This document shows, in pieces, positions 23,012-32,115 of a DNA stretch of 37,484 nt; the first letter of the stretch is position 1; every line of letters begins with the position of its first letter. Where the stretch lies: positions 1 to 37,484 of the forward strand of contig CANOCU010000036.1 in NCBI GenBank assembly GCA_947564645.1, written 5' to 3'. The DNA is from an uncultured Lachnospiraceae bacterium (GTDB lineage Bacteria; Bacillota; Clostridia; Lachnospirales; Lachnospiraceae). A program made the translations under genes and the position numbers. The notes beneath the pieces were generated by a model, which searched no databases, was not told the origin of the DNA, and was given only the letters and a program-made list of their open reading frames with translations.

Positions 23012-24895
23012 TTACTGCAAAACCGCCTGAAAGACCATATCCGCTGTCACCGGCGCATTGGGATCGGGAACTTCACCGGTCTCTGCAACGATCCATGCGG
23101 TAACTAACGCGTGTTCGGCAGGCACCTGCGGAAATTCCGGCAGGGTGTCGTTGTCCAGGACATACAGGGTGTCGTAGACAGCGCCTTCGATCAACAGCGT
23201 GACCGTGTGAACGGGAATCTGTTCTATCCATGCCCGGTCGAGGAAATCCTTTCGTCCTTTGATATAGTCCGCGATAAAAGCAATCTGCTCCTTCCGGTTT
23301 CCATTGTATCCGTTCTTAATGTACTGTTCTTCCCAGCGCACATGATCCATGGCGGCAGAGGAGGCAGTGATCTCATCGAGCATCGGCAGTATCTCGTCGG
23401 CCAGAAGCATCAGATAGGGACTGATCTCTTCCGCATAACAGGAAACGATTTCTTCATAGACTTCCGGTTTATTGTACAGGTTCTGGAACCACACCGAGGA
23501 ATCACTGTGGGATGCCAGTCTTGAGAGACGTTTGGGAGAAGTGGAAATCTGACCCAGGTAATCGGGCGAGTTTCCCCAGGAGACGTCATAATCCCAGACA
23601 GGACCGGCGTACAGCCTGCCGTCTACGGTGTCGGAATCCTTATAGAAATAAGAGCTTGCCACGCCGCCGTCATAGTTGGCGGTTACTTCCTCCAACAGAT
23701 ATTTGCGCACGAAAGAGTCCACGTCGATCAGCTCCTGATAGGATCTTCCGGTGGCGCCGTCGATACCCTGCGCGGAAAGGATGGCATTCTCCACACTCTG
23801 GATATAGTCATTGATATAGGCGATCTGTGCTTCGGAAGTATATTCCGGCTCGCGGACGATAAAACATTCTTTGGCATCCGTGATGAAATAACTCTCGTTT
23901 ACTTCCACTTCTTTTAGAAATCTGTTATCGAAATCCCGCTCGATCAGATAACCGCCGGTAATGTCTTGCGGATCTTTCGGAATCTGTTTCGCCTTGGTAG
24001 TATCTGTCCAGGCTGTCTCGTAAATATGCAGATCCTCTGTATCATTTTCATGCTCGGTAGCTTTCTGTAGGTCCGATATCTGCAGGCGGTTATCCTGGAT
24101 CTCGATCTTTTCCACCACATAGTAATTTCCCATATATTCGCCGTTCAGATACAGATCGACGAAGGTGCCTTCTTCTGACTGCGCCAGACCCAGATATCTG
24201 CCAAGGTTTCTGGATAAGGCATTGCGGATCAGACTGGAGTCTGCGGAATTGGAGATAAAGACCCACTTCTTGCCGGGATCCATGCCGAGAAAGGGTACAG
24301 ATTCCGTGAGCTTGATCTGATAGGGCTTCTTATCAAATTCCGTGTAGGACGTATTGCCGCGGCCTTTGATATATTCCAGGGAATGCTCCAGACTGATCGT
24401 GCCGTCCGGCTCCAGTACCGTGATGGTTCCGGCTTCCTTTGTATTCTTATCACTGTTGATCAGATCGGATGTGCCGGACTGTGTCCCGATAAAAACCGCC
24501 GGAATGTGTTCCGAATACATACAGACAACGGAATCCGGGTCGAAATCCTTAAGGCCGTCAGGCTCCAGTCCGGCTTCTTTGCAGGCGGACGGCAGGAAAG
24601 CATAGTATTGTTCACCCTTCGGCCAGAGGGATATCTTCTGGTCGGCTACCGTGATGATATTGCTGTCCGTTTCCGGCGTTGCCATTATTGTAATCTCGGT
24701 TTTTGCTGCCGTTTTTTCCTTCCACGTGCCGGCATCCGCTGCGTAGGAAGCCGCCGCCGTCATGGTTTCTTCACCGCTTCTGGCTTCTTCCATCCTGCTT
24801 TTTTCCAGAAGGAGGGAAAGGATGGTCACACAGATAACGGCGGCAAAGAGAACGCCCGCGTACAGGCAGGCAGTATATTTTCTGTTCGTTTTCAC
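23012..24895 (-). CDS. CotH-kinase-family envelope protein
   Basis: A 627-residue protein whose N-terminal helix (residues 10-30, ACLYAGVLFAAVICVTILSL) anchors or exports it. CotH features follow: the GRGNTSY loop (178-184), KKPYQIKL, NSADSSLIRNALSRNL, NYYVVEKIEI and the metal-binding VWDYDVSW with D435 and D437. CotH proteins are atypical secreted protein kinases of spore coats and other bacterial surfaces. Here the context is an envelope cluster and no sporulation gene is nearby. The start is GTG 24895, eight bases after AGAGGTG. It follows the exonuclease III gene by 20 bp and is the operon's last gene. Confidence 0.88.
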   Translation of the reverse strand: MKTNRKYTACLYAGVLFAAVICVTILSLLLEKSRMEEARSGEETMTAAASYAADAGTWKEKTAAKTEITIMATPETDSNIITVADQKISLWPKGEQYYAFLPSACKEAGLEPDGLKDFDPDSVVCMYSEHIPAVFIGTQSGTSDLINSDKNTKEAGTITVLEPDGTISLEHSLEYIKGRGNTSYTEFDKKPYQIKLTESVPFLGMDPGKKWVFISNSADSSLIRNALSRNLGRYLGLAQSEEGTFVDLYLNGEYMGNYYVVEKIEIQDNRLQISDLQKATEHENDTEDLHIYETAWTDTTKAKQIPKDPQDITGGYLIERDFDNRFLKEVEVNESYFITDAKECFIVREPEYTSEAQIAYINDYIQSVENAILSAQGIDGATGRSYQELIDVDSFVRKYLLEEVTANYDGGVASSYFYKDSDTVDGRLYAGPVWDYDVSWGNSPDYLGQISTSPKRLSRLASHSDSSVWFQNLYNKPEVYEEIVSCYAEEISPYLMLLADEILPMLDEITASSAAMDHVRWEEQYIKNGYNGNRKEQIAFIADYIKGRKDFLDRAWIEQIPVHTVTLLIEGAVYDTLYVLDNDTLPEFPQVPAEHALVTAWIVAETGEVPDPNAPVTADMVFQAVLQ

Positions 24896-24915
24896 TTAGC
24901 AGGCACCTCTTAATT

Positions 24916-25671
24916 CTACAGGGAGATCAGCAGACCGACAGGACAGTGATCCGACCCCATAATATCCTTATAGATAACGGCATCCTGCAGCTTCTCTCTC
25001 AGGCACTGTGAGACAAGGAAATAGTCGATCCGCCAGCCTGCATTCTTGGCTCTGGCGCTGAAACGGTAGGACCACCAGGAGTAAGCGCCCTCCAGATCGG
25101 GATAGAAGTACCGGAAGGTATCGATAAATCCGGCCTCTGTCAGCGCCGTGAATTTTGCCCGCTCTTCGTCCGTGAAACCGGCATTTCTGCGGTTGGTCTT
25201 CGGGTTTTTCAGGTCGATCTCCTTATGGGCCACATTCAGGTCGCCGCAGAAGACGACAGGTTTCTTCTCTTCCAGTCGTTTCAAATAGGCGAGAAAATCA
25301 TCTTCCCACTGCATCCGGTAATCCAGTCTTGCCAGTTCGTTCTGCGAATTGGGTGTATAGACCGTGATAAAATAATAGTCGGGAAATTCCAGTGTGATCA
25401 CCCGCCCCTCATGGTCGTGCTCTTCCATGCCGATGCCGTAGGATACGGAAAGCGGCTCTGCCTTTGAGAAGACGGCTGTGCCGGAGTATCCCTTTTTCTG
25501 CGCGTAATTCCAGTATTGATGATAGCCGGGCAGATCCAGTGTGATCTGTCCTTCCTGCAGCTTTGTCTCCTGCACGCAGAAGAGATCGGCGTCCTGTGCT
25601 AGCACAAATTCCGTGAAGCCTTTGCCCACACAGGCTCTTAAGCCGTTTACATTCCAGGATATAAATTTCAT
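24916..25671 (-). CDS. xth: Exodeoxyribonuclease III / AP endonuclease
   Basis: The 251-residue enzyme of the ExoIII/APE1 family cleaves at abasic sites and trims 3' ends in base excision repair. Visible motifs are [21 protein letters not shown] (metal-binding Glu), [17 protein letters not shown] and the final GSDHCPV with the catalytic Asp-His pair. Length is standard. A strong AAAGGAAG ribosome binding site precedes ATG 25671. It sits between an SGNH/MBOAT pair and a CotH-like gene in the same direction, an odd place for a repair gene. Confidence 0.95.
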   Translation of the reverse strand: MKFISWNVNGLRACVGKGFTEFVLAQDADLFCVQETKLQEGQITLDLPGYHQYWNYAQKKGYSGTAVFSKAEPLSVSYGIGMEEHDHEGRVITLEFPDYYFITVYTPNSQNELARLDYRMQWEDDFLAYLKRLEEKKPVVFCGDLNVAHKEIDLKNPKTNRRNAGFTDEERAKFTALTEAGFIDTFRYFYPDLEGAYSWWSYRFSARAKNAGWRIDYFLVSQCLREKLQDAVIYKDIMGSDHCPVGLLISL

Positions 25672-25735
25672 GATTGTCTTCCTTTCTTTGGTGATAGTTT
25701 GTGGTTGATGGATTCTCTGGTAAGCATTTTCCGTT

Positions 25736-26791
25736 TCAGTGATAATATTCTTTGATCAGATCGTCCACGATCTCCTGAGAGAGTGCGTACATGCCGTCCA
25801 GCCTTTGTTCATAATTATCTTTAGTCAGTCTGGCCTCTTCCCTAGACAGCTTGTCGTAGATATCATAATTGATCTCTTTGGAGAAATGGATCATATCCAT
25901 ATAATGATCAAGGTTTGTAATGATATCCCGGTCGTCCTGATAGAAGTAGACTTCCGCGTTATCATATTCCAGGAGCGCTGCTATGGTCTGCTTTTCATTA
26001 TAGATCACGGCATCCCGTTCGCCGCTCCTGTAGGCATTGTCCCACCAGAGCATGGAATAAGGAGAGAAGAAAAACTTAAAGGTAGTCTCCGGATGCGCTT
26101 CCAGCTGCGCCGTGAGCAGTGCGATATTTCCGGCCAGCTGCCCGGCGTTTGTAGTCTGCGGCTGCATTTCTTTTACTGCGGGCAGCCGGGTGTAAAGGCC
26201 CATGGCCATTTCTCTGTCAAAATGTTTCCACTGCGCCCAGTTATAAGAATCCCCCTCGTCATAATCGCTGATCAGGGAAAAAGCCAACATATGGGGAAGC
26301 CTGTTCATCAGCACATCCTTGTTCAGCAGATACGGATAGTCGTTGAGCGGATTTTTGTCATATAAATACATCGGACAGCCGGTAGATTCATAGGTTGGTT
26401 CCGTGCTTGCCGAGAGAGAGGACGGATCGATATTGTAAAATACGTATTTTAAATCATGTTTCTCGAAAGCGCTGTCCAGCAGATAACAGAGATCTGCGGT
26501 GGCACCATAGGAGCGGATTGCCTTGATAGTCGTACAGCCAAACCCCTCGTCGAACCAGCGATTGTTATAGTTTTCGCAGACCGAAGAGCCGACGATCAGC
26601 GCATCGTAATCAAAATTGCGCAGCGTGCCGACGCACTGGTATTCTTTATCTGTCAGCACGGCTTTCAGGCCGGGCAGTGGTTTATGGTAGTGATAAAAAG
26701 GGTCAAATACCACTACAACGGCAATAATTGCTGCCAGGAGGATCAAGATTCTTATAAAAAATAACTTAATAAACTTTCTGTCAGTTTCCAT
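25736..26791 (-). CDS. SGNH-hydrolase-like membrane-anchored protein (O-acylation partner)
   Basis: A 351-residue protein with one N-terminal TM ([19 protein letters not shown]) and an extracellular domain with VGSSVCENY (G68, S69, S70) as the likely nucleophile block and MDMIH (D299, H302) as a D-x-x-H block. These are the marks of SGNH acyltransferases such as AlgJ/AlgX-like partners of MBOAT proteins. It starts at ATG 26791 behind AGAGGTAG, 15 bp after the MBOAT gene. It probably moves an acyl group delivered by the MBOAT protein onto a surface polymer; the acceptor is unknown. Confidence 0.72.
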   Translation of the reverse strand: METDRKFIKLFFIRILILLAAIIAVVVVFDPFYHYHKPLPGLKAVLTDKEYQCVGTLRNFDYDALIVGSSVCENYNNRWFDEGFGCTTIKAIRSYGATADLCYLLDSAFEKHDLKYVFYNIDPSSLSASTEPTYESTGCPMYLYDKNPLNDYPYLLNKDVLMNRLPHMLAFSLISDYDEGDSYNWAQWKHFDREMAMGLYTRLPAVKEMQPQTTNAGQLAGNIALLTAQLEAHPETTFKFFFSPYSMLWWDNAYRSGERDAVIYNEKQTIAALLEYDNAEVYFYQDDRDIITNLDHYMDMIHFSKEINYDIYDKLSREEARLTKDNYEQRLDGMYALSQEIVDDLIKEYYH

Positions 26792-26806
26792 TTCTACCTC
26801 TTAGTT

Positions 26807-28318
26807 CTAAAAGTTAAAATACAAAAATGTGCTGACCTGAGACAGCGAGATGATACACCAGACAAGCAGGATACAGGATAGCCAGCATTTTCCGGAAGTC
26901 AGTTCTCCGTTCATAGTCCGTTCGTAGGCAGTCGGATGGAAAACAAGCCAGAAGGAAAGGAGGAACAGAATGAGCAGAAATATCAGGTATAGATAGTTCA
27001 CCAGTTCCGGAGCGGCCATATCCATCATCTGCCTTATCACATAGAGTTCAGAAATATCAAGCTGCGCTGCGATTTCATAGATCTTGCCTGTAAAGCTGCC
27101 GGAGAAGAGATTTCGAAACAGCTGTATGGCGCCGGACATACTCTGACTTCTGAAGAAGAATAAGGACAGATTAAATAAAGTAAAAGTAAAGATCCATCCC
27201 AACCATGGCGGAATATGAAAGCGTGCAGGTCTCTTTTCTTCCCTGCCGCTGATACCGATGATGCCAAGGTTGTCCCACACGACCAGCAGACCCTGCATTG
27301 CGCCCCATGCTACGTAGGTCCAGGCGGCTCCGTGCCACAGTCCGCTTAAGAGAAAGACGATAAAGGTATTAAAAAGCATACGCGCCCGCCCTTTTTTGCT
27401 GCCGCCAAGAGGAATATACACATAGGTAATGAAGAAACGTGACAGCGTGATGTGCCATCTCTGCCAAAATTCTTTGATGTTGCAGGAACGATATGGCGCG
27501 TTGAAGTTCATGGGCAGTTCGATGTTGAACATTTTACCAAGGCCGATTGCCATATCGGAATAACCGCTAAAATCAAAATATAGTTCAAAAGTATAGGCCA
27601 GAATGACTGCGATCGTGGAAATGCTGTCCAGAGAAAAAGTCTGTGCAAAACCATAATTGGCCACCAGGGCGAAAGTATCTGCCAACAGCACCTTCTTGGC
27701 CAGGCCCAGAACAAAAAGGTAAATACCGCGGGCAAAAGAAGAGGCGTCATAGCGGCGTCGGGACAGATCCTCAAATTGTGGGATCATTTCCTTATATAAC
27801 ACGATCGGTCCGGCGATCAGCTGAGGAAAAAAGGTAACAAACGTAATGTAATTGAGCATAGAATAATGCTCGCACTTTCCAAGGCATCTGTCGATGATAA
27901 AGGATAACTGCTGAAACGTAAAAAAGCTGATCCCCAGAGGCAGCAGGATATGTTTCAATGTGAAATCCGCATGGAACACGTAATTTATATTTTCAATAAA
28001 AAAGTCATAATATTTAAAATAAAACAGGATTCCCAGATTGAGAAGAATGCCTGAAAGAAGTCCGATGCGGTTTAAAAGCTTTTCATGGACAGAGCTTTCG
28101 GGGATCTTGGTCAGCAGGTAACTTAACAGATAATTGAAACCGATGCTGACCAGGATGACAGCCAGATACCAGACGTTAAAATAGCCATAAAACCATAAAG
28201 ACATGGCTGCTAAAAACAGGTTGGCCAGTTTGTAGCGCTTAAGATAGTTTAATCCATACCAGCCAATAAGGACTGCAGGCAGGAAGATGAAAATAAAGAT
28301 ATAGGAGTTAAAAAGCAT
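26807..28318 (-). CDS. MBOAT-family O-acyltransferase (DltB/AlgI-like)
   Basis: A 503-residue polytopic protein starting MLFNSYIFIFIFLPAVLIGW, with the AlgI/DltB blocks FVTFFPQLIAGPIVLYKEM, DFSGYSDMAIGLGKMF, EFWQRWHITLSRFF and the catalytic-region histidine H329 in LSGLWHGAAWT. It passes acyl groups across the membrane to a partner. The SGNH-like gene follows at 15 bp. The DUF4358 lipoprotein at 28540 is divergent, a combination seen in Clostridia. The ribosome binding site (AAAGGA) is unusually far (13 bases) from ATG 28318. The polymer acylated is not known; alginate and teichoic-acid roles are only analogies. Confidence 0.92.
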   Translation of the reverse strand: MLFNSYIFIFIFLPAVLIGWYGLNYLKRYKLANLFLAAMSLWFYGYFNVWYLAVILVSIGFNYLLSYLLTKIPESSVHEKLLNRIGLLSGILLNLGILFYFKYYDFFIENINYVFHADFTLKHILLPLGISFFTFQQLSFIIDRCLGKCEHYSMLNYITFVTFFPQLIAGPIVLYKEMIPQFEDLSRRRYDASSFARGIYLFVLGLAKKVLLADTFALVANYGFAQTFSLDSISTIAVILAYTFELYFDFSGYSDMAIGLGKMFNIELPMNFNAPYRSCNIKEFWQRWHITLSRFFITYVYIPLGGSKKGRARMLFNTFIVFLLSGLWHGAAWTYVAWGAMQGLLVVWDNLGIIGISGREEKRPARFHIPPWLGWIFTFTLFNLSLFFFRSQSMSGAIQLFRNLFSGSFTGKIYEIAAQLDISELYVIRQMMDMAAPELVNYLYLIFLLILFLLSFWLVFHPTAYERTMNGELTSGKCWLSCILLVWCIISLSQVSTFLYFNF

Positions 28319-28353
28319 TTGTAATGAAAGATCCTTTCCAAATGATAAGATGG

Positions 28354-28377
28354 TTAAACTCTTTCATTAGAGTTTAA
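28354..28377. promoter_or_regulatory. Perfect 9-bp dyad between divergent MBOAT and DUF4358 genes
   Basis: TTAAACTCT (28354-28362) and AGAGTTTAA (28369-28377) are exact inverted repeats around six bases. No T-tract follows on either strand, so an operator is likelier than a terminator. It lies 36 bp upstream of the MBOAT start and 163 bp upstream of the lipoprotein start. Confidence 0.4.
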
Positions 28378-28539
28378 GGAAAATTTTATGGTAATATACA
28401 TATTTTACAAATTAAGGCAAAAACTAGTACCGGGTATAGTATATCAAATAGACCGTGTGGAAACAATAAAGAAACAATTAAGAAAATTATGTTCCATTGC
28501 AAAGTAAGCTGGGACAGACAGAAGCCAGGGAGGTTGTTT

Positions 28540-29169
28540 ATGAAGAAATGGATTGCAGCTTTGGTGATCGGAGGCGTATTCTTACTGACAGGGTGCCAGG
28601 ATCAGCTTTCGGAAGATGATCTGGTCAATAACGGACAGGCCTTTGAGATGAAGCAGGTTGGAGATGACCTGCAGGCGGGAAATTTTCCAATGTTAGACAG
28701 GGAGAGATTTATACCGCTTACAGAATTGAAAGATAATGTGAAAGAGCTTCTGGGGGATAATTACTGGCCGGAGGTGGATCTGACCAAGGAGGAACTGGCG
28801 CAGAAGACGGGTATCACGGAAGAGATGTATGTGGATTTTCTGGCGGAAAAACAGGTTCTGGATGCTCATATCGATACGATGATCATCGTTCAGGCCAAGG
28901 AGGCATATGTGGGGGCGGTGGAACAGGCGCTGGAGAATTACCGCACGTCCATTATAGATGCAAACCGTGACCATCCTCAGAATCTGGGCAAGGCCATGGC
29001 GTCCCGCATGGAGACGATAGACAACTACGTATGCTTCGTGCTGCTGGGCGCGGATACCACGGCGGTGGCCGAGCAGGGCGAGGAAAAGATCATTGCCTAT
29101 TGTCAGGAAGAAAATGAACGTGCACTGTATGTATTGGAGCAAGATATTTTGGAGCAGCTGCGGGATTAA
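28540..29169 (+). CDS. DUF4358-type lipoprotein
   Basis: A 209-residue protein with a lipoprotein signal (KKWIAALVIGGVFLLTGC) and acylation at C19. The mature part (TKEELAQKTGITEEMYVDFL, then AKEAYVGAVEQALENYR and a final IDNYVCFVLLG) follows the DUF4358 pattern: a GI/GL-x-x-E block, an EAx helix and a closing strand. Such proteins often sit near MBOAT/SGNH genes in Lachnospiraceae, as here (divergent). The start is ATG 28540 behind GGGAGG; an upstream in-frame ATG at 28489 has no such site. Function is unknown; an exported accessory factor for polymer acylation is inference. Confidence 0.78.
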   Translation: MKKWIAALVIGGVFLLTGCQDQLSEDDLVNNGQAFEMKQVGDDLQAGNFPMLDRERFIPLTELKDNVKELLGDNYWPEVDLTKEELAQKTGITEEMYVDFLAEKQVLDAHIDTMIIVQAKEAYVGAVEQALENYRTSIIDANRDHPQNLGKAMASRMETIDNYVCFVLLGADTTAVAEQGEEKIIAYCQEENERALYVLEQDILEQLRD

Positions 29170-29181
29170 TTCTACTCAGTA

Positions 29182-29210
29182 ATGACAGCGGAAAAAGATT
29201 CGTGTAAAAT
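29182..29210 (+). promoter_or_regulatory. Promoter of the S41-like peptidase / AlbA_2 unit
   Basis: ATGACA (29182-29187) and TAAAAT (29205-29210) are separated by 17 bases, starting 13 bp after the previous stop codon. Both are one mismatch from consensus. Confidence 0.5.
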
Positions 29211-29245
29211 GGTAATAGATACATGTAGAGGGGTTGAGATTTTTG

Positions 29246-30511
29246 ATGAGAATGATGTGGTACAGGATTCTATCCGTGATGATCGTCGTATCAGTATGTG
29301 TGAGTATTACAGGTCTGGGTATTCATTCTGAGATCACCGGCATGGCAGATGATACCTTTTCTTATTGTAAGGAGGATTTCCTGGCAGATTATGACATGTT
29401 GTGGGAGATTCTTGAAGAAAATTATTTCTATTTTCCGTATCTGGAAAAGCAGGGTGTGGATATAGCAGCTTTGAAGGCAGATACAAGAAAGCAGTTGGAG
29501 AGCAGGATTTCCGATATCGACGGATTCTATTATCTGTTGGAGTCTATGTTCAGGAGAATGCAGAATTTCGCTCATCTGAATGTGGTCGAACCGGCGGTTT
29601 ATGCGGTTTATCAGAAATATTATAACGGAGAAGAAGCGCCGGACAGCGGTTGGAAAAGGGCGCTACAGAACCCAAAGACGCCGGTATTGTATGCATATCT
29701 GGAGGAAAATGCAGTAAACGGTGTAATGAGCATGAACCATGGGAAGAAAAATGGGAAGACGCAGAACGGGGAAGATTTCCCACCGGTGGACACTTCCTAT
29801 GATGCGGATCGGAAGGCAGTGCTGTTTCGGGTGATTTCTTTCGATGACAGGATCTGTGAACGGGATGCGCATTTTATTGATACATATCTTGTTTCACTCG
29901 GCAATGTGGAGATCGAACATATTATTTTTGACTTATCCGGCAACGGCGGCGGGAATGACCGTTATTGGCAGCAAAATATTGTGGCGCCTTTTGGTGGGAA
30001 TTATGAGTGGGATACATGGTGCTATCTGCGGGATACGGCATTGATGAGGGATTATTATTTTCATGATCTTAAGCCGGAACCGGTTGAGAATATCTCCGGG
30101 CATGAAGTACCGGATGCGGTGACAGAGTTTGGCCTGACGCATTATTTTACGCTTCCCTGGCAGTTGTCTTTTGATGCAGCGCTGGGGGATGAGATCAGAT
30201 CAGCCCGCCGGTGGGTAATCGTCGATGGGAGGGTGTATTCTGCAGCCGACAGCTTCAGCGCATTCTGCAGGGAAACAGGATGGGCTACGGTGGTAGGGAG
30301 CACAACCCTTGGAGACGGCAAAGGCACCTCCCCTGTTCTGGCGGCGCTTCCTGCAACCGGACTGTTAATAAGATTCAGCGGCCTTGCAGTGGAGTCACCT
30401 GACGGCGCATTAAATGCCATCATCGGGACAAGACCGGATGTACAGATCGGCATGGATGATGGGAATGCGTACGATGTGATCTGCCAGGTGATAGAGGAAG
30501 GAAGTAAATAA
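29246..30511 (+). CDS. S41-family (tail-specific protease-like) exported peptidase
   Basis: About 421 residues. An N-terminal hydrophobic signal or anchor (ILSVMIVVSVCVSITGLGI) is followed by an alpha-helical N-domain and the S41 core: FDLSGNGGGNDRYW, the catalytic region VDGRVYSAADSFSAF with likely nucleophile S332, then STTLGDGKGTSPVLAALPATG. No PDZ domain is evident. The start is ambiguous: ATG 29246 and TTG 29243 both follow GAGGGG (29228-29233), with 12 and 9 base gaps. The stop is one base from the next start, so the two genes are translationally linked. The substrate is unknown. Confidence 0.82.
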   Translation: MRMMWYRILSVMIVVSVCVSITGLGIHSEITGMADDTFSYCKEDFLADYDMLWEILEENYFYFPYLEKQGVDIAALKADTRKQLESRISDIDGFYYLLESMFRRMQNFAHLNVVEPAVYAVYQKYYNGEEAPDSGWKRALQNPKTPVLYAYLEENAVNGVMSMNHGKKNGKTQNGEDFPPVDTSYDADRKAVLFRVISFDDRICERDAHFIDTYLVSLGNVEIEHIIFDLSGNGGGNDRYWQQNIVAPFGGNYEWDTWCYLRDTALMRDYYFHDLKPEPVENISGHEVPDAVTEFGLTHYFTLPWQLSFDAALGDEIRSARRWVIVDGRVYSAADSFSAFCRETGWATVVGSTTLGDGKGTSPVLAALPATGLLIRFSGLAVESPDGALNAIIGTRPDVQIGMDDGNAYDVICQVIEEGSK

Positions 30512-30512
30512 A

Positions 30513-32021
30513 TTGAGAGAATTTGATATCAGATATTTTGATAAATACAGAGAGAACAACCGTCTGGAAGTGAAAAAAGCCAGAGGTGGTTTACCTGAAA
30601 GTATATGGGAAACATATTCTTCTATGGCAAATTGTTATGGTGGTATTATTCTTCTTGGTGTGGTAGAAAAAAGCGATGGGGAATTTTCTACCACGGGGTT
30701 GCAGGATGTGGAAAAACTGAAGAAGGATTTCTGGAATACAATTAATAATGGTAAGAAGATAAGCATTAATCTTTTATCGGATAGTGATATAGAAGACTTT
30801 AAAGTAGGTGATGATATTATTCTTGCTATTCATATTCCAAGAGCACAAAGAGAGGACAGGCCTGTTTATATCAATAATGATTTATTTGGTGGTACGTTTC
30901 GTAGAAATGGAGAGGGAGATTATCACTGTACGAAAAGTGAAATTAAGGCGATGCTTCGGGATCAGACAGAAGAGACATCCGATATGAAAGTACTTAAGGA
31001 TTTTGAAGTGAGTGATCTTAATATGGAAACAGTGCATGCTTACCGTAACAGACATACTGCTTATCGGGCTGAACATGTCTGGGCGGGGTTAACGGATGAA
31101 GAGTATCTCGAGAGGATCGGAGCGGCAAAACGTGTAAGAGAAGATGGAAAAATACATCCTACTGCAGCAGGATTGCTCATGTTTGGTGAAGAATATCGCA
31201 TACTGTATGAGTATCCGGAATATTTTCTTGATTATAGGGAAATGCTTGATCCCTCCATTAGGTGGACAGACAGATTGCAGTCGAGTTCAGGAGACTGGAC
31301 AGGTAATCTTTTTGACTTCTTTTTTCGTATCTATTCCAAACTGGTTAAGGATTTAAAAATTCCGTTCAAATTAGAGGGAATAACCCGTATTGATGACACA
31401 CCTGTTCATAAAGCACTCAGAGAGGCATTGGCAAATTGTTTAGTAAACACGGATTTCTATGTGGGAAGAGGGGTTGTTATCAGGAAAGAGATGGACAAGA
31501 TAGTTATGGAAAATCCGGGATATGTGCGGACGGGTAAGGATCAAATGCTCAAAGGCGGGATTTCCGATCCAAGAAATAAAGCATTAATGAAGATGTTTAA
31601 TATGATCGGTATTGGAGAACGTGCCGGAAGCGGTGTACCGAATATTTATGCTGTATGGGAGTCGCAGGGTTGGAATCCTCCAGTTATAGATGAACAATAT
31701 AACCCTGACCGGACAATTTTAACGCTTGTTTTTACTGAAAAACAAGCAGAAAAAACAAGCAGAAAAAACAAGCAGAAAAAACAAGCAGAAAAAACAGGGG
31801 AAAATAGCAGGGCATTAAAAACTGTAGAAAACAAAAAGCTGATACTTGACTTTCTTCATTCCCAAGGCAGCAGTAAAGCAACCGATATAGCAATGTATAT
31901 CGGACTTAGTTCTGCAAGAGCAAGGGTAATTCTTTCAGAACTGGCCGATGATGGTAAAGTTCAAACAGAAGGTAATGGCAGGTCTCGTAGATATATGCTG
32001 TCGGATGCAGAGATAAATTGA
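30513..32021 (+). CDS. AlbA_2 (Schlafen-type) ATP-binding protein with C-terminal wHTH
   Basis: A 502-residue protein. Residues 10-130 form an AlbA_2/Schlafen-type domain (LEVKKARGGLPESIWETYSS, MANCYGGIILLGV). Residues 290-395 form an HATPase_c_4-like region (ALREALANCLVNTDF, ENPGYVRTG, NMIGIGERAGSGVPNIY). A lysine- and glutamine-rich linker (about 405-430) leads to a winged helix (about 435-500, KKLILDFLHSQGSSKATDIA, SSARARVILSELADDGKV). The usual name is an ATP-binding transcriptional regulator, and relatives occur in mobile and defence loci. Start TTG 30513 lies one base past the peptidase stop, behind AGGAAGG. The linker is encoded by four copies of a 13-bp repeat (31742-31793), and a change in copy number would cut off the wHTH. 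Confidence 0.85.
   Translation: MREFDIRYFDKYRENNRLEVKKARGGLPESIWETYSSMANCYGGIILLGVVEKSDGEFSTTGLQDVEKLKKDFWNTINNGKKISINLLSDSDIEDFKVGDDIILAIHIPRAQREDRPVYINNDLFGGTFRRNGEGDYHCTKSEIKAMLRDQTEETSDMKVLKDFEVSDLNMETVHAYRNRHTAYRAEHVWAGLTDEEYLERIGAAKRVREDGKIHPTAAGLLMFGEEYRILYEYPEYFLDYREMLDPSIRWTDRLQSSSGDWTGNLFDFFFRIYSKLVKDLKIPFKLEGITRIDDTPVHKALREALANCLVNTDFYVGRGVVIRKEMDKIVMENPGYVRTGKDQMLKGGISDPRNKALMKMFNMIGIGERAGSGVPNIYAVWESQGWNPPVIDEQYNPDRTILTLVFTEKQAEKTSRKNKQKKQAEKTGENSRALKTVENKKLILDFLHSQGSSKATDIAMYIGLSSARARVILSELADDGKVQTEGNGRSRRYMLSDAEIN
31742..31793 (+). repeat. Four tandem copies of a 13-bp unit inside the AlbA_2 gene
   Basis: The unit ACAAGCAGAAAAA starts at 31742, 31755, 31768 and 31781 without mismatch. 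Because 13 is not a multiple of three, gain or loss of one unit changes the frame. After loss of one copy translation would meet TAA at 31816-31818; after gain it would meet TAG at 31805-31807. Both are before the winged helix. Confidence 0.9.
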
Positions 32022-32115
32022 TTCAATCTCAAAAGAATACTGCTATAGGTAAATGAAATACAACAAACTATCATGTCAGAATACAAGGTATTGATGTTGA
32101 TAAAGGGGAATCGAA

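Noticed and set aside
23012-24895. Spore coat assignment (CotH) with a sporulation role
   Set aside because: The fold motifs support CotH-kinase family, but no sporulation genes or sporulation-type promoter are nearby, so only the family is claimed.
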